Source: CAYYTU01 sp964474655
GTDB taxonomy: Bacteria > Chloroflexota > Anaerolineae > B4-G1
Direction: 5' to 3'
Length of the DNA: 64,000 nucleotides
Assembly (NCBI GenBank): GCA_964474655.1
Contig: CAYYTU010000001.1
Span: 62,001 to 126,000, forward strand
Both the position numbers and the translations under genes were made by a program. Of this stretch, positions 1-8,163 are shown one piece after another. Numbering within the stretch: position 1 is the stretch's first letter; each line of letters starts with the position of its first letter. The notes under the pieces are model-generated. The model saw only the letters and a program-made list of their open reading frames with translations. It made no database searches and was not told the origin of the DNA.

Positions 1-776
1 CCGGGCTCGACATGCTGCTCAGCATCAACAGCACCAATATGGAGCTGGCCCCCCGGCTGAGCTGCAAGGTCGTGGTGATCCCCGACTTCGACCAGGGGCT
101 GGAATCGCTGGAGCGCAACATCGCGCAGTTGGAGGCGTGGGGGGTGCCCTACGTCATCGATCCCATCGTCAACCCCATCAACTTTGGCTTTGCCGAGTGT
201 CTCTATCGCTTCTACGAGACCCGGCGGCGGTATCCGGAGGCGGAGATGCTGATGGGCGTGGCCAACCTGACCGAGCTGACCGACGCCGACACCACCGGCG
301 TCAACGCGGTGATGGCCGGCTTCGTCACCGAGCTGCACATCAACTACGTGCTGATGACCGAGGTGATCAGTTGGGCCAGAGGGGCGGTGCGCGAGTTTGA
401 CCTGGCCCGCAAGCTGATGTACTATTCCCATCAGAACAATATCCTGCCCAAGCACGTCGACGATCGCCTGATCACCGTCAAAGACCCGCCCCATGAGCCT
501 TTCACCGAGGCCGAACTGCGCCATATGCAGGAGAAAGTGGGAGACAGGAACTTCCGCATCTTCGCCAACGATGACTACGTCTACGTCTTCAATCGCGACC
601 TGTTCGTGAAGGGCACCGATCCCCAGGAGATCTTCGATCAGCTTGGCGTGAGCGATGGCTCGCACGGCTTCTACCTGGGCCGGGAGCTGGAACGGGCCGC
701 GTTGGCCGTCCAACTGGGCAAGAAGTACACCCAGGAGGTGCCATTGCGCTGGGGCTACCTGAGCGATGATCATTGA
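1..776 (+). CDS. DUF6513 / dihydropteroate synthase-like protein (5' truncated)
   Basis: C-terminal 250 or so residues of a protein that begins before the window; the frame is open from base 3. It resembles the dihydropteroate synthase-related proteins of archaea and H4MPT-using bacteria (DUF6513 region). Typical stretches are NPINFGFAECLYRFYE, the MGVANLTELTDADTTG segment near residue 80, and LITVKDPPHEPF. The family is thought to act in pterin biosynthesis, but the exact reaction is not established. The stop overlaps the next start by 11 bases, so the gene is translationally coupled to DUF447 and belongs to the C1 cluster that follows. Family assignment is fairly secure; the true start cannot be seen. 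Confidence 0.8.
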   Translation, partial: GLDMLLSINSTNMELAPRLSCKVVVIPDFDQGLESLERNIAQLEAWGVPYVIDPIVNPINFGFAECLYRFYETRRRYPEAEMLMGVANLTELTDADTTGVNAVMAGFVTELHINYVLMTEVISWARGAVREFDLARKLMYYSHQNNILPKHVDDRLITVKDPPHEPFTEAELRHMQEKVGDRNFRIFANDDYVYVFNRDLFVKGTDPQEIFDQLGVSDGSHGFYLGRELERAALAVQLGKKYTQEVPLRWGYLSDDH

Positions 777-1329
777 GACCATCTTCTCCACCCTGGACGC
801 GGCGGGGAATCCCAATTGGGCGCCGATGGGCCTGGTCTGGGGCGAGGCGGAGATGACGGTGCGACCCTTTCGCGATACGGACACGTACCGCAACTTGAAG
901 GAGACGCGCTTCGGCGTGGCCAACCTGAGCGATAACGTGCTCTTCTTCGTCCGCACCGCCCTTTCCGACGCGCAGTTACCCCATTTCCCCGCCCGCCACG
1001 TGCGCGGCGTGGTGCTGGAGGAGGCTTGCGCCTGGCGCGAGCTGGAGGTAGTGCAGGTGGACGGGGACGAGGAGCGAGCCGAGATTCAATGCTGCGTCGT
1101 GGGTGAGGGGCGCTTGCGGGATTTTCTGGGCTTCAACCGAGGCAAAAACATGGTCATTGAGGCCGCTATTCTCGCCACTCGGCTCCATCTGCACGATCGG
1201 GCGGACGTCGAGAGCGCATTCCAACGATACCGCGACCTGGTGCGCAAGACCGGTGGCGAACAGGAGCGGAAAGCGATGCAGCACCTGGAGGATTATGTGA
1301 TGAGGTGGTACCTTGCACGTGAGAATTAA
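766..1329 (+). CDS. DUF447 domain protein of the H4MPT C1 cluster
   Basis: 187-residue protein of the DUF447 family, which has a flavin-reductase-like split-barrel fold and occurs in methanogens and in bacterial tetrahydromethanopterin gene clusters. Recognisable features are the N-terminal MIIETIFSTLDAAGNPNWAP stretch and the following RPFRDTDTYRNL segment. The ATG at 766 lies inside the end of the upstream gene, and the 3' end overlaps the next gene by 17 bases. This packing says it is co-translated with pterin-cofactor genes. No catalytic role has been assigned to the family; a role in H4MPT or methanofuran cofactor synthesis is inference from neighbours. Confidence 0.8.
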   Translation: MIIETIFSTLDAAGNPNWAPMGLVWGEAEMTVRPFRDTDTYRNLKETRFGVANLSDNVLFFVRTALSDAQLPHFPARHVRGVVLEEACAWRELEVVQVDGDEERAEIQCCVVGEGRLRDFLGFNRGKNMVIEAAILATRLHLHDRADVESAFQRYRDLVRKTGGEQERKAMQHLEDYVMRWYLAREN

Positions 1330-2278
1330 AGCGGCTGCCAGGCTGCATATGGGGTTCATCGACCTACACGGCGGCCTGGGACGCAAGTTCGGCAGCATCG
1401 GCGTCGCGCTGGAGGAACCGCGGCTGGTCGTGGAGGCCGCGCCCGCCGACCAACTGACAGCCGAAGGGCCGGAGCATGAGCGCGTCCTGGAGTTCGCCGG
1501 GCGCTTCTACGCTCACTACATCGCTGACACGCCTAACGCGTCCGCCGCCCATTTACGCGTGCTCGAGGCCATTCCTCCCCACGTTGGCCTGGGATCAGGG
1601 ACGCAACTCGCCCTGGCGGTGGGGGTGGCCCTTACTCGGCTGTATGGGCTTGAGGTCAGCGTCTTTGAGCTGGCCGAGGTGATGGGGCGAGGCCAGCGTT
1701 CCAGTATTGGCATCGGGGCGTTTGAGCGCGGGGGCTTCCTGGTCGATGGTGGACATCCGACCGAGGGACCGGATCATCTCGCGCCCATCATCGTGCATCA
1801 CCCGTTTCCGTCCGACTGGCGCTTCGTCATCGTCACGCCCCATATCGCGCCTGGGTTGAGCGGCGACGAGGAGGATGCAGCGTTCGTCGATCTCCCCCCA
1901 TCTTCGCTGGACCATACCGGGCGGATCAGTCGCCTGTTGGTGCTGAAGATGCTCCCTGCGTTGGTCGAACGGGACATCGCCGCTTTCGGCCAGGCCCTGA
2001 CCGAGATTCAGCAGCTGGTGGGCGATAGCTTCGCCCCGGTGCAGGGCGGACGTTACGCCGACGAAGTCTCCGCGCGTTTGATCGATCATCTGCTTTCGCA
2101 CGGGGCGCTGGGCGCTGGTCAGAGCTCCTGGGGGCCGACGGTCTACGGGCTGGTGCGGGGCGAGGAGGCCGCCCTGGCGCTGGAGGAGCGCCTGCATCGC
2201 TTCCCGGAGGGCCAGCCGATGACGGTCTATCACAGCCGCGTCGCCTGCGAGGGCGCGCGGATCGTGGTGAGTTCCTGA
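1313..2278 (+). CDS. mptG: beta-ribofuranosylaminobenzene 5'-phosphate synthase-like GHMP protein (MptG type)
   Basis: 321 residues starting at TTG 1313, inside the end of the DUF447 gene. It is a GHMP-kinase-fold protein with the glycine-rich loop PPHVGLGSGTQLALAVG near residue 90 and an N-terminal ARLHMGFIDLHGGLGRKFGS typical of beta-RFAP synthases. That enzyme condenses 4-hydroxybenzoate or 4-aminobenzoate with PRPP and releases CO2, the first committed step of the arylamine side chain of (tetrahydro)methanopterin. Its presence between DUF447 and DUF1464 supports endogenous H4MPT synthesis. Length fits the family. The downstream neighbour is separated by a scaffold gap, so direct operon continuity is assumed rather than seen. 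Confidence 0.87.
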   Translation: MHVRIKAAARLHMGFIDLHGGLGRKFGSIGVALEEPRLVVEAAPADQLTAEGPEHERVLEFAGRFYAHYIADTPNASAAHLRVLEAIPPHVGLGSGTQLALAVGVALTRLYGLEVSVFELAEVMGRGQRSSIGIGAFERGGFLVDGGHPTEGPDHLAPIIVHHPFPSDWRFVIVTPHIAPGLSGDEEDAAFVDLPPSSLDHTGRISRLLVLKMLPALVERDIAAFGQALTEIQQLVGDSFAPVQGGRYADEVSARLIDHLLSHGALGAGQSSWGPTVYGLVRGEEAALALEERLHRFPEGQPMTVYHSRVACEGARIVVSS

Positions 2279-2290
2279 GTGGGACGTTAT

Positions 2291-2390
2291 NNNNNNNNNN
2301 NNNNNNNNNNNNNNNNNNNNNNNNNNNNNNNNNNNNNNNNNNNNNNNNNNNNNNNNNNNNNNNNNNNNNNNNNNNNNNNNNNNNNNNNNN
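2291..2390. other. scaffold gap (100 N)
   Basis: Exactly 100 unknown bases between mptG and the DUF1464 gene. All four gaps in this window have the same length, which indicates a placeholder and not a measured distance. Additional genes could be missing here. Confidence 0.98.
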
Positions 2391-2393
2391 AAA

Positions 2394-3476
2394 ATGATTC
2401 GCGCCGTGGGCATCGATCCGGGCACGCTCAGTTTCGACCTCTGTGGACTGGAGGGCGAACGTGTTATCCTGAGCGAGAGCCTGCCCACCGCCGACGTCTC
2501 CGCCGACCCGCAGGTGCTGGTCGAGCTGTTGGAGACGGTCGCGCCGGTCGAGATGATCGTCGGCCCCTCCGGCTACGGGCTGCCGTGGGTGAAGGCCCAG
2601 GAACTGACGCGCGAGGAGATCGCCCTGGCAGTGCTCAGCGCCGGGCGGGACCGCGGTCAGGAGACCGTCATCGGCGGGATGGGTGATATATTGCGCACCT
2701 TGAAGGCCAGCGGGCTGCCGATTCGCTTCGCGCCGGGCGTGATTCACTTGCCCACGGTGCCCGCGCACCGCAAGGTCAACCGCGTCGATATGGGCACCGC
2801 CGACAAGCTCTGCGCCGTGGCCCTGGGCGTCTACGATCAGGCCCGTCACCTGGGCATCGCCTACCACGAGACCGCGTTCATCTACGTCGAGCTGGGCGGG
2901 GCCTTCACGGCCCTCGTCGCCGTGGACGGCGGACAAGTCGTAGATGGGATGGGCGGCACGTCCGGCCCGCTGGGCTATCTGGCGGCGGGGGCGCTGGACG
3001 GCGAGCTGGCTTATCTGCTGGGCGACTTTCACAAGGACGTGCTCTGTTCGGGCGGCGCGGCCTACGTGGCCGGGGAGCCGGACATATCGCCGGAGGAGCT
3101 GATCGCTCGCGTTCAAACGGACGAACGATGTCGATTGGCCTGGGATGCCTTCAGCGAGGAGCTGGTCAAGGGCGTCGCCGCGCTGATGACGACCGCGCCG
3201 TCGCCGCGCGAGGTGCTGCTCTCCGGGCGGCTCTGCCGCGTGCGGGCGATTCGCGAGCGGTTGGAGCAGAGGCTCGGATCGTTCGCGCCGGTGCGCCGGG
3301 TGGAAGGTCTCACCTCGGCGGTCAAGGAGGCGGCTCAAGGCGCGGCTCTCATCGCCGACGGTCTGGCGGGCGGGCGACACGCGCCGCTGGTGGAGGCCAT
3401 GCGGCTGCGCGAGGCCGCGGGCACGGCGCTGGATCATCTGTGCGTCGATGGGGCGAGCGATTTACATCTATTCTGA
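2394..3476 (+). CDS. DUF1464 family ASKHA-type kinase-like protein
   Basis: 360 residues of the DUF1464 family, sometimes called predicted butyrate kinase, with the sugar kinase/acetate kinase fold. The phosphate-1 loop IRAVGIDPGTLSFDL is at the N-terminus and ELGGAFTALVAVDGGQVVDG forms the second phosphate loop. DUF1464 is common in methanogens and in bacterial H4MPT clusters; its substrate is unknown. The start is taken at 2394, four bases after a gap, because it gives a natural N-terminus. Its last residues (GTALDHLCVDGASDLHLF) look replaced: a second, more regular tail occurs in frame at 4220-4300, beyond the inserted module at 3490-4214. Confidence 0.8.
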   Translation: MIRAVGIDPGTLSFDLCGLEGERVILSESLPTADVSADPQVLVELLETVAPVEMIVGPSGYGLPWVKAQELTREEIALAVLSAGRDRGQETVIGGMGDILRTLKASGLPIRFAPGVIHLPTVPAHRKVNRVDMGTADKLCAVALGVYDQARHLGIAYHETAFIYVELGGAFTALVAVDGGQVVDGMGGTSGPLGYLAAGALDGELAYLLGDFHKDVLCSGGAAYVAGEPDISPEELIARVQTDERCRLAWDAFSEELVKGVAALMTTAPSPREVLLSGRLCRVRAIRERLEQRLGSFAPVRRVEGLTSAVKEAAQGAALIADGLAGGRHAPLVEAMRLREAAGTALDHLCVDGASDLHLF

Positions 3477-3489
3477 GGAGTAGCGAAAG

Positions 3490-3837
3490 ATGGACACAAA
3501 AGTGAGCGCAATGGTGAAGCCCTTGATTAGAAAGAATATGTTTGCCACAGAGGAGGAGGCCATTCGGTCTCTGTTGCGCGAATACATTCTGCAACAAATC
3601 AACCAGCTTCAGCGCGAAATGTCCGAGTTTGAGCGTAAGTATGGTATGCCATTCGAGCAGTTTGCAGCGTACGTGCACGAGCGCTCTGTTTTGCTGGAAG
3701 AAGGAGAACTGTCTCCGGAACAACGCAGGACGCTGGGCCACGCCATTATGCAGGAAGAGGATGATTGGTTGGATTGGAAGGTCACTCGCGAGATGCTGGA
3801 AAGCTGGCTGGGGCTTCGCCAGGAGGTTTTCGCTTGA
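3490..3837 (+). CDS. putative antitoxin-like protein (unknown family)
   Basis: 115 residues, AT-richer than the flanking C1 genes. The N-terminal 35 residues (FATEEEAIRSLLREYILQQI) look like a ribbon-helix-helix-type antitoxin segment, followed by a charged helical region. Directly downstream, with a 4-base overlap (TTGA), lies a DUF6516-like gene, a common toxin partner arrangement. A GAGGAG-type ribosome site sits at 3475-3480. I do not recognise a named family; the antitoxin role is inferred from size, order and coupling. The pair is probably a recent arrival, since it separates the DUF1464 gene from a copy of its own 3' end. Confidence 0.6.
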   Translation: MDTKVSAMVKPLIRKNMFATEEEAIRSLLREYILQQINQLQREMSEFERKYGMPFEQFAAYVHERSVLLEEGELSPEQRRTLGHAIMQEEDDWLDWKVTREMLESWLGLRQEVFA

Positions 3838-4214
3838 CTTCATTACCCGTTCTTCTTGGCAGGTTGGTGGCTGTTCTTCAAGCACACCCGATATGCCGAG
3901 CGGTGAATGTAGTGGAGACCAAAGCGTTCTCTCCCGATCAGTTCTTCTTCAAGGTTCGGGCCGACCTTGAGGCGGGTTACAAGTTCCAGGTGCGCATATA
4001 CTACAATCAAGGACATATTGACTACGCCTATCAGCTCTTCACTGAGGTGCCCCTTCTCCGCTGGGATAACAAGGAAGAGTTCAACCATCTGGAAACTTAC
4101 CCACATCATCACTATGACGCTGAAGGGAGTGTGCACTCCTCGCCGTTGAAAGGGGAACCAATGCAAGATATTGAGATCGTTCTTCAGACAGTGAGGACGT
4201 TTCTGGGAAAATAG
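3834..4214 (+). CDS. DUF6516-like protein, putative toxin partner
   Basis: 126 residues read from TTG 3834. This start was chosen because AGGAGG at 3821-3826 is well placed and the codon overlaps the upstream stop; a longer frame to 3765 exists but encodes junk-like sequence. The protein contains FFFKVRADLEAGYKFQVRIYYN and a WDNKEEFNHLETYPHHHYDAEG segment, typical of the DUF6516 family found beside antitoxin-like genes. The HHH cluster could be catalytic or metal-binding, but this is unproven. Base composition is lower in GC than the C1 genes on either side, in keeping with transfer. Toxin function is inference. Confidence 0.65.
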   Translation: MTSLPVLLGRLVAVLQAHPICRAVNVVETKAFSPDQFFFKVRADLEAGYKFQVRIYYNQGHIDYAYQLFTEVPLLRWDNKEEFNHLETYPHHHYDAEGSVHSSPLKGEPMQDIEIVLQTVRTFLGK

Positions 4215-4219
4215 ATTTT

Positions 4220-4300
4220 TCGCGCAAGGCCAAGGGTACGGCGCTGGATCATCTGTACGTCAGCGAGGCGGAGGAACTGCGGCAAAGCGTTGAGAGATGA
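4220..4300 (+). pseudogene. displaced 3' tail of the DUF1464 gene
   Basis: An open stretch reads SRKAKGTALDHLYVSEAEEL and then RQSVER before a TGA at 4298-4300. Nineteen bases (4238-4256) are identical to 3423-3441 in the end of the DUF1464 gene, in the same reading phase relative to GTALDHL. The simplest explanation is that the two-gene module at 3490-4214 inserted near the gene's end and duplicated or displaced the tail. The intact upstream copy now ends with a different C-terminus. Confidence 0.7.
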
Positions 4301-4328
4301 CCCAGCGAGGGTCAGTATTGTTTGTAGT

Positions 4329-4348
4329 GCGCGCTTCAGCGCGCTTTT
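4329..4348 (+). terminator. GC hairpin with T tract
   Basis: Perfect 6-bp stem GCGCGC/GCGCGC at 4329-4334 and 4339-4344 with loop TTCA, followed by TTTT. It lies between the displaced DUF1464 tail and fhcD and fits a rho-independent terminator. Outer GTAGT (4324-4328) and CTACTAC (4364-4370) could extend the fold. Confidence 0.5.
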
Positions 4349-4439
4349 ACGGCGATAAATCGTCTACTACGAACGAGATTTCAACTGCGATAAAATACAT
4401 CCAAAACCTTTAGGGCCTCCAGCGAGGAGAGATTTTGAT

Positions 4440-5293
4440 ATGCACATCAACGGCGTCGAAATTGAGGACACCTTCGCCGAGGCGTTCGATATGTGGGGCG
4501 CGCGGCTGATCATCACCGCGGCCAACCGGAAGTGGGCCCACATCGCGGCGCAGAACGCGACCGGCTTCGCCACCTCGGTCATCGCCTGCGGCGCCGAGGC
4601 GGGCATCGAGAAGGATCTCGCGCCCGCCGAGACGCCCGACGGTCGCCCTGGCGTCAGCGTGCTCGTCTTCACCATGGGCCCCAAGGGCATGAAGGAGCAG
4701 CTGATGAACCGGGTGGGGCAATCGATTATGACCTGCGCCACCACCGCTTGCTTCGACGGCCTGGAGGAGGGCGAGAAGACGCACCCGATCGGCGGGCAAC
4801 TGCGCTACTTCGGCGATGGATACCAGATCAGCAAGCGCCTGGAGGGCCGCAGGCTCTGGCGCATCCCGGTGATGGAGGGCGAGTTCGTGGTCGACGAGAG
4901 CTTCCACCTCCAGCGGGCCATCGGCGGCGGCAACTTCCTGATTCTGGCGGAGGATGGCCCCAGCGCGCTTGAGGCCGCCGAGACCGCCGTCGAGGCCATC
5001 AGCGCCGTCGATGGCGTCGTGACGCCCTTCCCCGGCGGAGTGGTGCGCAGCGGGAGCAAGACCTGGTCGAAGTATAGCTTCCTGCGGGCCTCGACCAACG
5101 ATGCCTACTGCCCGATGCTGAAGGGCCAGGTCGAAAGCGCCCTGCCCGAGGAGGTCAACTCGGTGCTGGAGATCGTGATCGACGGTCTGAGCGAGGAGGC
5201 CATCGCTCAGGCGATAAGCGTCGGCGTGCGGACGGCCTGTCGGCCTGGCGTGGTGCGCATCTCAGCCGGGAATTACGGCGGCACGTTGGGGCA
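4440..5293 (+). CDS. fhcD: formylmethanofuran:tetrahydromethanopterin formyltransferase (3' end in gap)
   Basis: 284 visible residues of Ftr/FhcD, which moves the formyl group between formylmethanofuran and H4MPT. In bacteria it is the D subunit of the formyltransferase/hydrolase complex. The N-terminus INGVEIEDTFAEAFDMWGAR and the internal GVSVLVFTMGPKGMKEQL and RVGQSIMTCATTACFDG are family hallmarks. The sequence runs into a gap at GNYGGTLG, roughly a dozen residues before the usual C-terminus. The ATG at 4440 follows GAGGAGA at 4424-4430. Next to it, across the gap, is fhcC. Frame continuity across the gap is an artefact; these are two genes. Confidence 0.92.
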
Positions 5294-5393
5294 NNNNNNN
5301 NNNNNNNNNNNNNNNNNNNNNNNNNNNNNNNNNNNNNNNNNNNNNNNNNNNNNNNNNNNNNNNNNNNNNNNNNNNNNNNNNNNNNNNNNNNNN
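5294..5393. other. scaffold gap (100 N)
   Basis: Hundred-base placeholder between the end of fhcD and the start of fhcC. It removes the fhcD C-terminus and the fhcC start. Confidence 0.98.
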
Positions 5394-6161
5394 GTCACGC
5401 CCGATAACTTCGTCGGCCGCAGCCAGGCCGAGATCAAGGAGTTGCCCGTCTTCTACGGACGGCGGCAAGTGACGCTGGGCGATCTGTTCGCCGTCGAAGG
5501 GGGTGATTCCCAGAACATCGTCATAGAGGGCGATCTGAGCCACGTCAAGCGCATCGGTCAGGGTATGAGCTGTGGGCGCATCACCGTGCGCAGCGACGCC
5601 GGGCCGCATCTGGGCGCCCAGATGCGCGGGGGGGAGCTCGTGGTCCACGGCAGCGTGGGCGGCTGGGCCGGGGCGCAGATGTCCGGCGGCGCGATTCGCG
5701 TCCACGGCGACGCCGGCCCGATGCTGGGCGCGGCCTACACCGGCGAGAAGCTGGGTATGCGCGGCGGCGTCATCATCGTCGACGGCGACGTCGGCCCCCG
5801 CGCCGGGGAGCGCATGCGACGCGGCATCATCATCGCGCAGGGCGACCTGGGCGACTTCGCCGGCGTGCGGATGATCGCCGGTTCGCTCTTCACCCTGGGC
5901 CAGCTGGGCGCCCGACCCGGCGCGGGGATGAAGCGCGGCACGATCCTCACGATGGAGGGCCTGACCGGCGGCGTGCTGCCTACCTTCCGCCCTTCCTGCG
6001 TTTGCGAAAGCCCGGTCTTTCTGCGCTACTACCTGCGTCGCCTGCGGACGTGGGGGCTTCCAGTGGCGGATGATTGGATTGAGGGGCGCTATCGGCGCTA
6101 CACTGGCGATGCCAACACCATCGGCAAAGGAGAGATCTTCGTCTATGATCAGCGTCAATGA
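5394..6161 (+). CDS. fhcC: formyltransferase/hydrolase complex subunit C (5' end in gap)
   Basis: 255 visible residues of FhcC, homologous to formylmethanofuran dehydrogenase subunit C (FwdC). The middle is a right-handed beta-helix built from repeated GxxxGxxM/AGxxMxxGxIxVxGDxG units (about residues 45-195), the GXGXG fold shared with glutamate synthase. In bacteria the Fhc complex hydrolyses formyl-methanofuran to formate. fhcA and fhcB are not in the window. The gene overlaps mch by 17 bases, so the two are translationally coupled. Only the first few residues are lost in the gap. Confidence 0.92.
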   Translation, partial: VTPDNFVGRSQAEIKELPVFYGRRQVTLGDLFAVEGGDSQNIVIEGDLSHVKRIGQGMSCGRITVRSDAGPHLGAQMRGGELVVHGSVGGWAGAQMSGGAIRVHGDAGPMLGAAYTGEKLGMRGGVIIVDGDVGPRAGERMRRGIIIAQGDLGDFAGVRMIAGSLFTLGQLGARPGAGMKRGTILTMEGLTGGVLPTFRPSCVCESPVFLRYYLRRLRTWGLPVADDWIEGRYRRYTGDANTIGKGEIFVYDQRQ

Positions 6162-7110
6162 ACGTGCGTTAGAGCTGGTGCAGTGGATGATGGCTGACGC
6201 CGACGCGCTGGGCCTGGCGGCCTCTCGTCTGCCCAACGGGGCCACGGTCGTCGATAGCGGCGTGGACGTAACCGGCTCGTTGGAGGCCGGGCGCCTCTTC
6301 GCCAAGGTCTGTCTGGGCGGGCTGGGGCAGGTTGCGCTCTGCCAGGTCGACATCGGCGAGCTGCGGCTGCCGGGCGTCAGCGTCTCGGTGGGCCATCCGT
6401 CGGTGGCCTGCCTGGCGGCCCAGTACGCCGGCTGGGCCGTCGAGGCGGGCGATTACTCCGCAGCTGAGTACTCAGCCATGGGCTCCGGCCCGGCGCGGGC
6501 GCTTTACCGCGGCGATCCGGTCTTCGAGCATCTCACGTATGAGGACCAGGCGAACGTGGCGGTGTTGATGCTGGAAGCGCGACAGTTACCCACCGAGGCG
6601 GCGGCGCGGAAAGTGGCCGATAAGTGCAGCGTCGTGCCCGAAAATCTCTACCTGCTGGTGGCGCCCACCGCCAGCCTCGTCGGCTCGGTGCAGGTGGCGG
6701 CACGGGTGGTGGAGACCGGTTTGCACAAGATGATGGAGATCGGCTTTGACGTTGAGACGGTGCTTTCCGGCTTCGGCACCTGCCCGCTGGCCTCCATCGC
6801 CGCCGACGATCTGCACGCCATCGGTCGCACCAACGACGCCGTGCTCTACGGGGGCCGAGCCTGGTACACGGTGCGGGCGGAGGACGAGCAGATCGAGGCG
6901 GTCGTCGAGAAACTGCCCTCCTCGGCCTCGCAGGATGATTATGGCACGCCCTTCTACGAGCTGTTCCAGCGCTACGGAGGCGATTTCTACCATATCGAGC
7001 CACTGCTCTTTGGCCCGGCCGAGGTTTACATCAACAACCTGACCAGCGGGCGCACCTTCCACGCTGGTCACGTCAACGAGGAGATGATCCGGAGGGTGTT
7101 ATTGGCTTGA
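6145..7110 (+). CDS. mch: methenyltetrahydromethanopterin cyclohydrolase
   Basis: 321-residue Mch, which interconverts 5,10-methenyl-H4MPT and formyl-H4MPT, the step before Ftr. Family stretches are LPNGATVVDSGVDVTGSLEA near residue 30, the PSVACLAAQYAGWAV segment, and SGFGTCPLASIAADDLHAIGR around 210. The start is ATG 6145 (MISVNERALELV), inside fhcC; an upstream in-frame codon at 6070 would add only shadow sequence. The last base triplet overlaps the next start. Mch is the most diagnostic enzyme of the bacterial H4MPT route, so its assignment anchors the whole cluster. Confidence 0.95.
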   Translation: MISVNERALELVQWMMADADALGLAASRLPNGATVVDSGVDVTGSLEAGRLFAKVCLGGLGQVALCQVDIGELRLPGVSVSVGHPSVACLAAQYAGWAVEAGDYSAAEYSAMGSGPARALYRGDPVFEHLTYEDQANVAVLMLEARQLPTEAAARKVADKCSVVPENLYLLVAPTASLVGSVQVAARVVETGLHKMMEIGFDVETVLSGFGTCPLASIAADDLHAIGRTNDAVLYGGRAWYTVRAEDEQIEAVVEKLPSSASQDDYGTPFYELFQRYGGDFYHIEPLLFGPAEVYINNLTSGRTFHAGHVNEEMIRRVLLA

Positions 7111-7988
7111 GGATCGGCATCATAGGGCACGTAGGGGGCTGGCACGCGCGAGCTTTGCAGAAAGCATTGGCCCGGCGTGGCGTTGAGGCCCCCTTTTTTG
7201 ACATCACGCAGCTGACGGCGCGGCTGGCGGCGCGTCCCTGGCTTACGGCTGACGGTGGCACCGAGGAGCCTCTGGAGGATTACGACGTCATCTTCGTGCG
7301 GCTGATTCCCGGCGGTTCGCTGGAGCAGGTGATCTTCCGCGTCGACGCGCTCCATCGCTTGGAGAACGCCGGCGTACGCGTCATCAACTCGCCCACGGCC
7401 ATCGAGCGAGCGGTCGACAAATACTACACCTCGACGCTGCTGGAGGACGCCGGGCTGCCCACGCCGCGCTCCATCGTCGCCGAGCAGTTCGACCACGCGC
7501 TGGACGCCTTCCACGCGCTGGGCGGCGACGTGGTGGTCAAGCCCATCTTCGGCTCGCTGGGGCGCGGGATGACGCGCGTCTCCGATCCCGACGTGGCCTA
7601 CCGCGTCTTCCGCGCGCTGGAGCTGGGCCGCTACGTCTACTACCTGCAGGAGTTCATCCCCCACGATCAGCAGGACCTCCGCGTCTTCGTGATCGGCGAC
7701 CAGGCGGTGACCGCCATGGTGCGCCGCGGCGACTCCTGGAAGACGAACGTGGCCCAGGGCGCCGAGGCGATCCCTCTGCCGCTGAACGACGAGCTGCGCG
7801 AGTTGAGCATTCGCGCCACGCGAGCCCTGGGCGCAGACTACGCCGGGGTCGATCTGCTGCCGCTGGCGGACGGCGGCTACACCGTGATCGAGCTCAACGG
7901 CATCCCCGGGTGGAAGGGCTTGCAGGGCGCCACGGGCATCGACATCGCCGATCGCTTGGTGGATTATGTGGTAGGGGGTAAGGAGTAG
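7107..7988 (+). CDS. RimK/MptN-like ATP-grasp ligase of the H4MPT cluster
   Basis: 293 residues of the RimK-like ATP-grasp family. Visible are the nucleotide-binding VVVKPIFGSLGRGMTRV (about residue 145), the hinge YLQEFIPHDQQDLRVFVIGD and the Mg-binding end YTVIELNGIPGWKGLQ. The TTG start at 7107 overlaps the mch stop (TTGA). In archaea the related MptN adds L-glutamate to H4MPT; by context this protein probably attaches an amino acid to the pterin cofactor. The substrate is not proven by sequence. The reading frame ends as a period-7 AGTAGGG-type repeat begins. Confidence 0.85.
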   Translation: MRIGIIGHVGGWHARALQKALARRGVEAPFFDITQLTARLAARPWLTADGGTEEPLEDYDVIFVRLIPGGSLEQVIFRVDALHRLENAGVRVINSPTAIERAVDKYYTSTLLEDAGLPTPRSIVAEQFDHALDAFHALGGDVVVKPIFGSLGRGMTRVSDPDVAYRVFRALELGRYVYYLQEFIPHDQQDLRVFVIGDQAVTAMVRRGDSWKTNVAQGAEAIPLPLNDELRELSIRATRALGADYAGVDLLPLADGGYTVIELNGIPGWKGLQGATGIDIADRLVDYVVGGKE

Positions 7989-8156
7989 GAGTAGGAGTAG
8001 GGAGTAAGGAGTAGGGAGTAAGGGGTAGGGNNNNNNNNNNNNNNNNNNNNNNNNNNNNNNNNNNNNNNNNNNNNNNNNNNNNNNNNNNNNNNNNNNNNNN
8101 NNNNNNNNNNNNNNNNNNNNNNNNNNNNNNGTAGGGAGTAAGGGGTAGGGGATCAA
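7975..8156 (+). repeat. AGTAGGG/AGTAAGG heptanucleotide repeat around a scaffold gap
   Basis: Copies of AGTAGGG and AGTAAGG run from about 7975 to 8030 and resume at 8131-8150 after 100 N. The gap probably reflects failure to assemble the repeat, so its real size is unknown. The array fills the spacer between the ATP-grasp gene and the CitG-like gene. Confidence 0.85.
8031..8130. other. scaffold gap (100 N)
   Basis: Placeholder inside the heptanucleotide repeat. Confidence 0.98.
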
Positions 8157-8163
8157 GGAGCGT

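Noticed and set aside
4440..6161. Single FhcD-FhcC fusion protein
   Set aside because: The apparent fusion is created by a 100-N placeholder; family lengths show two separate genes.
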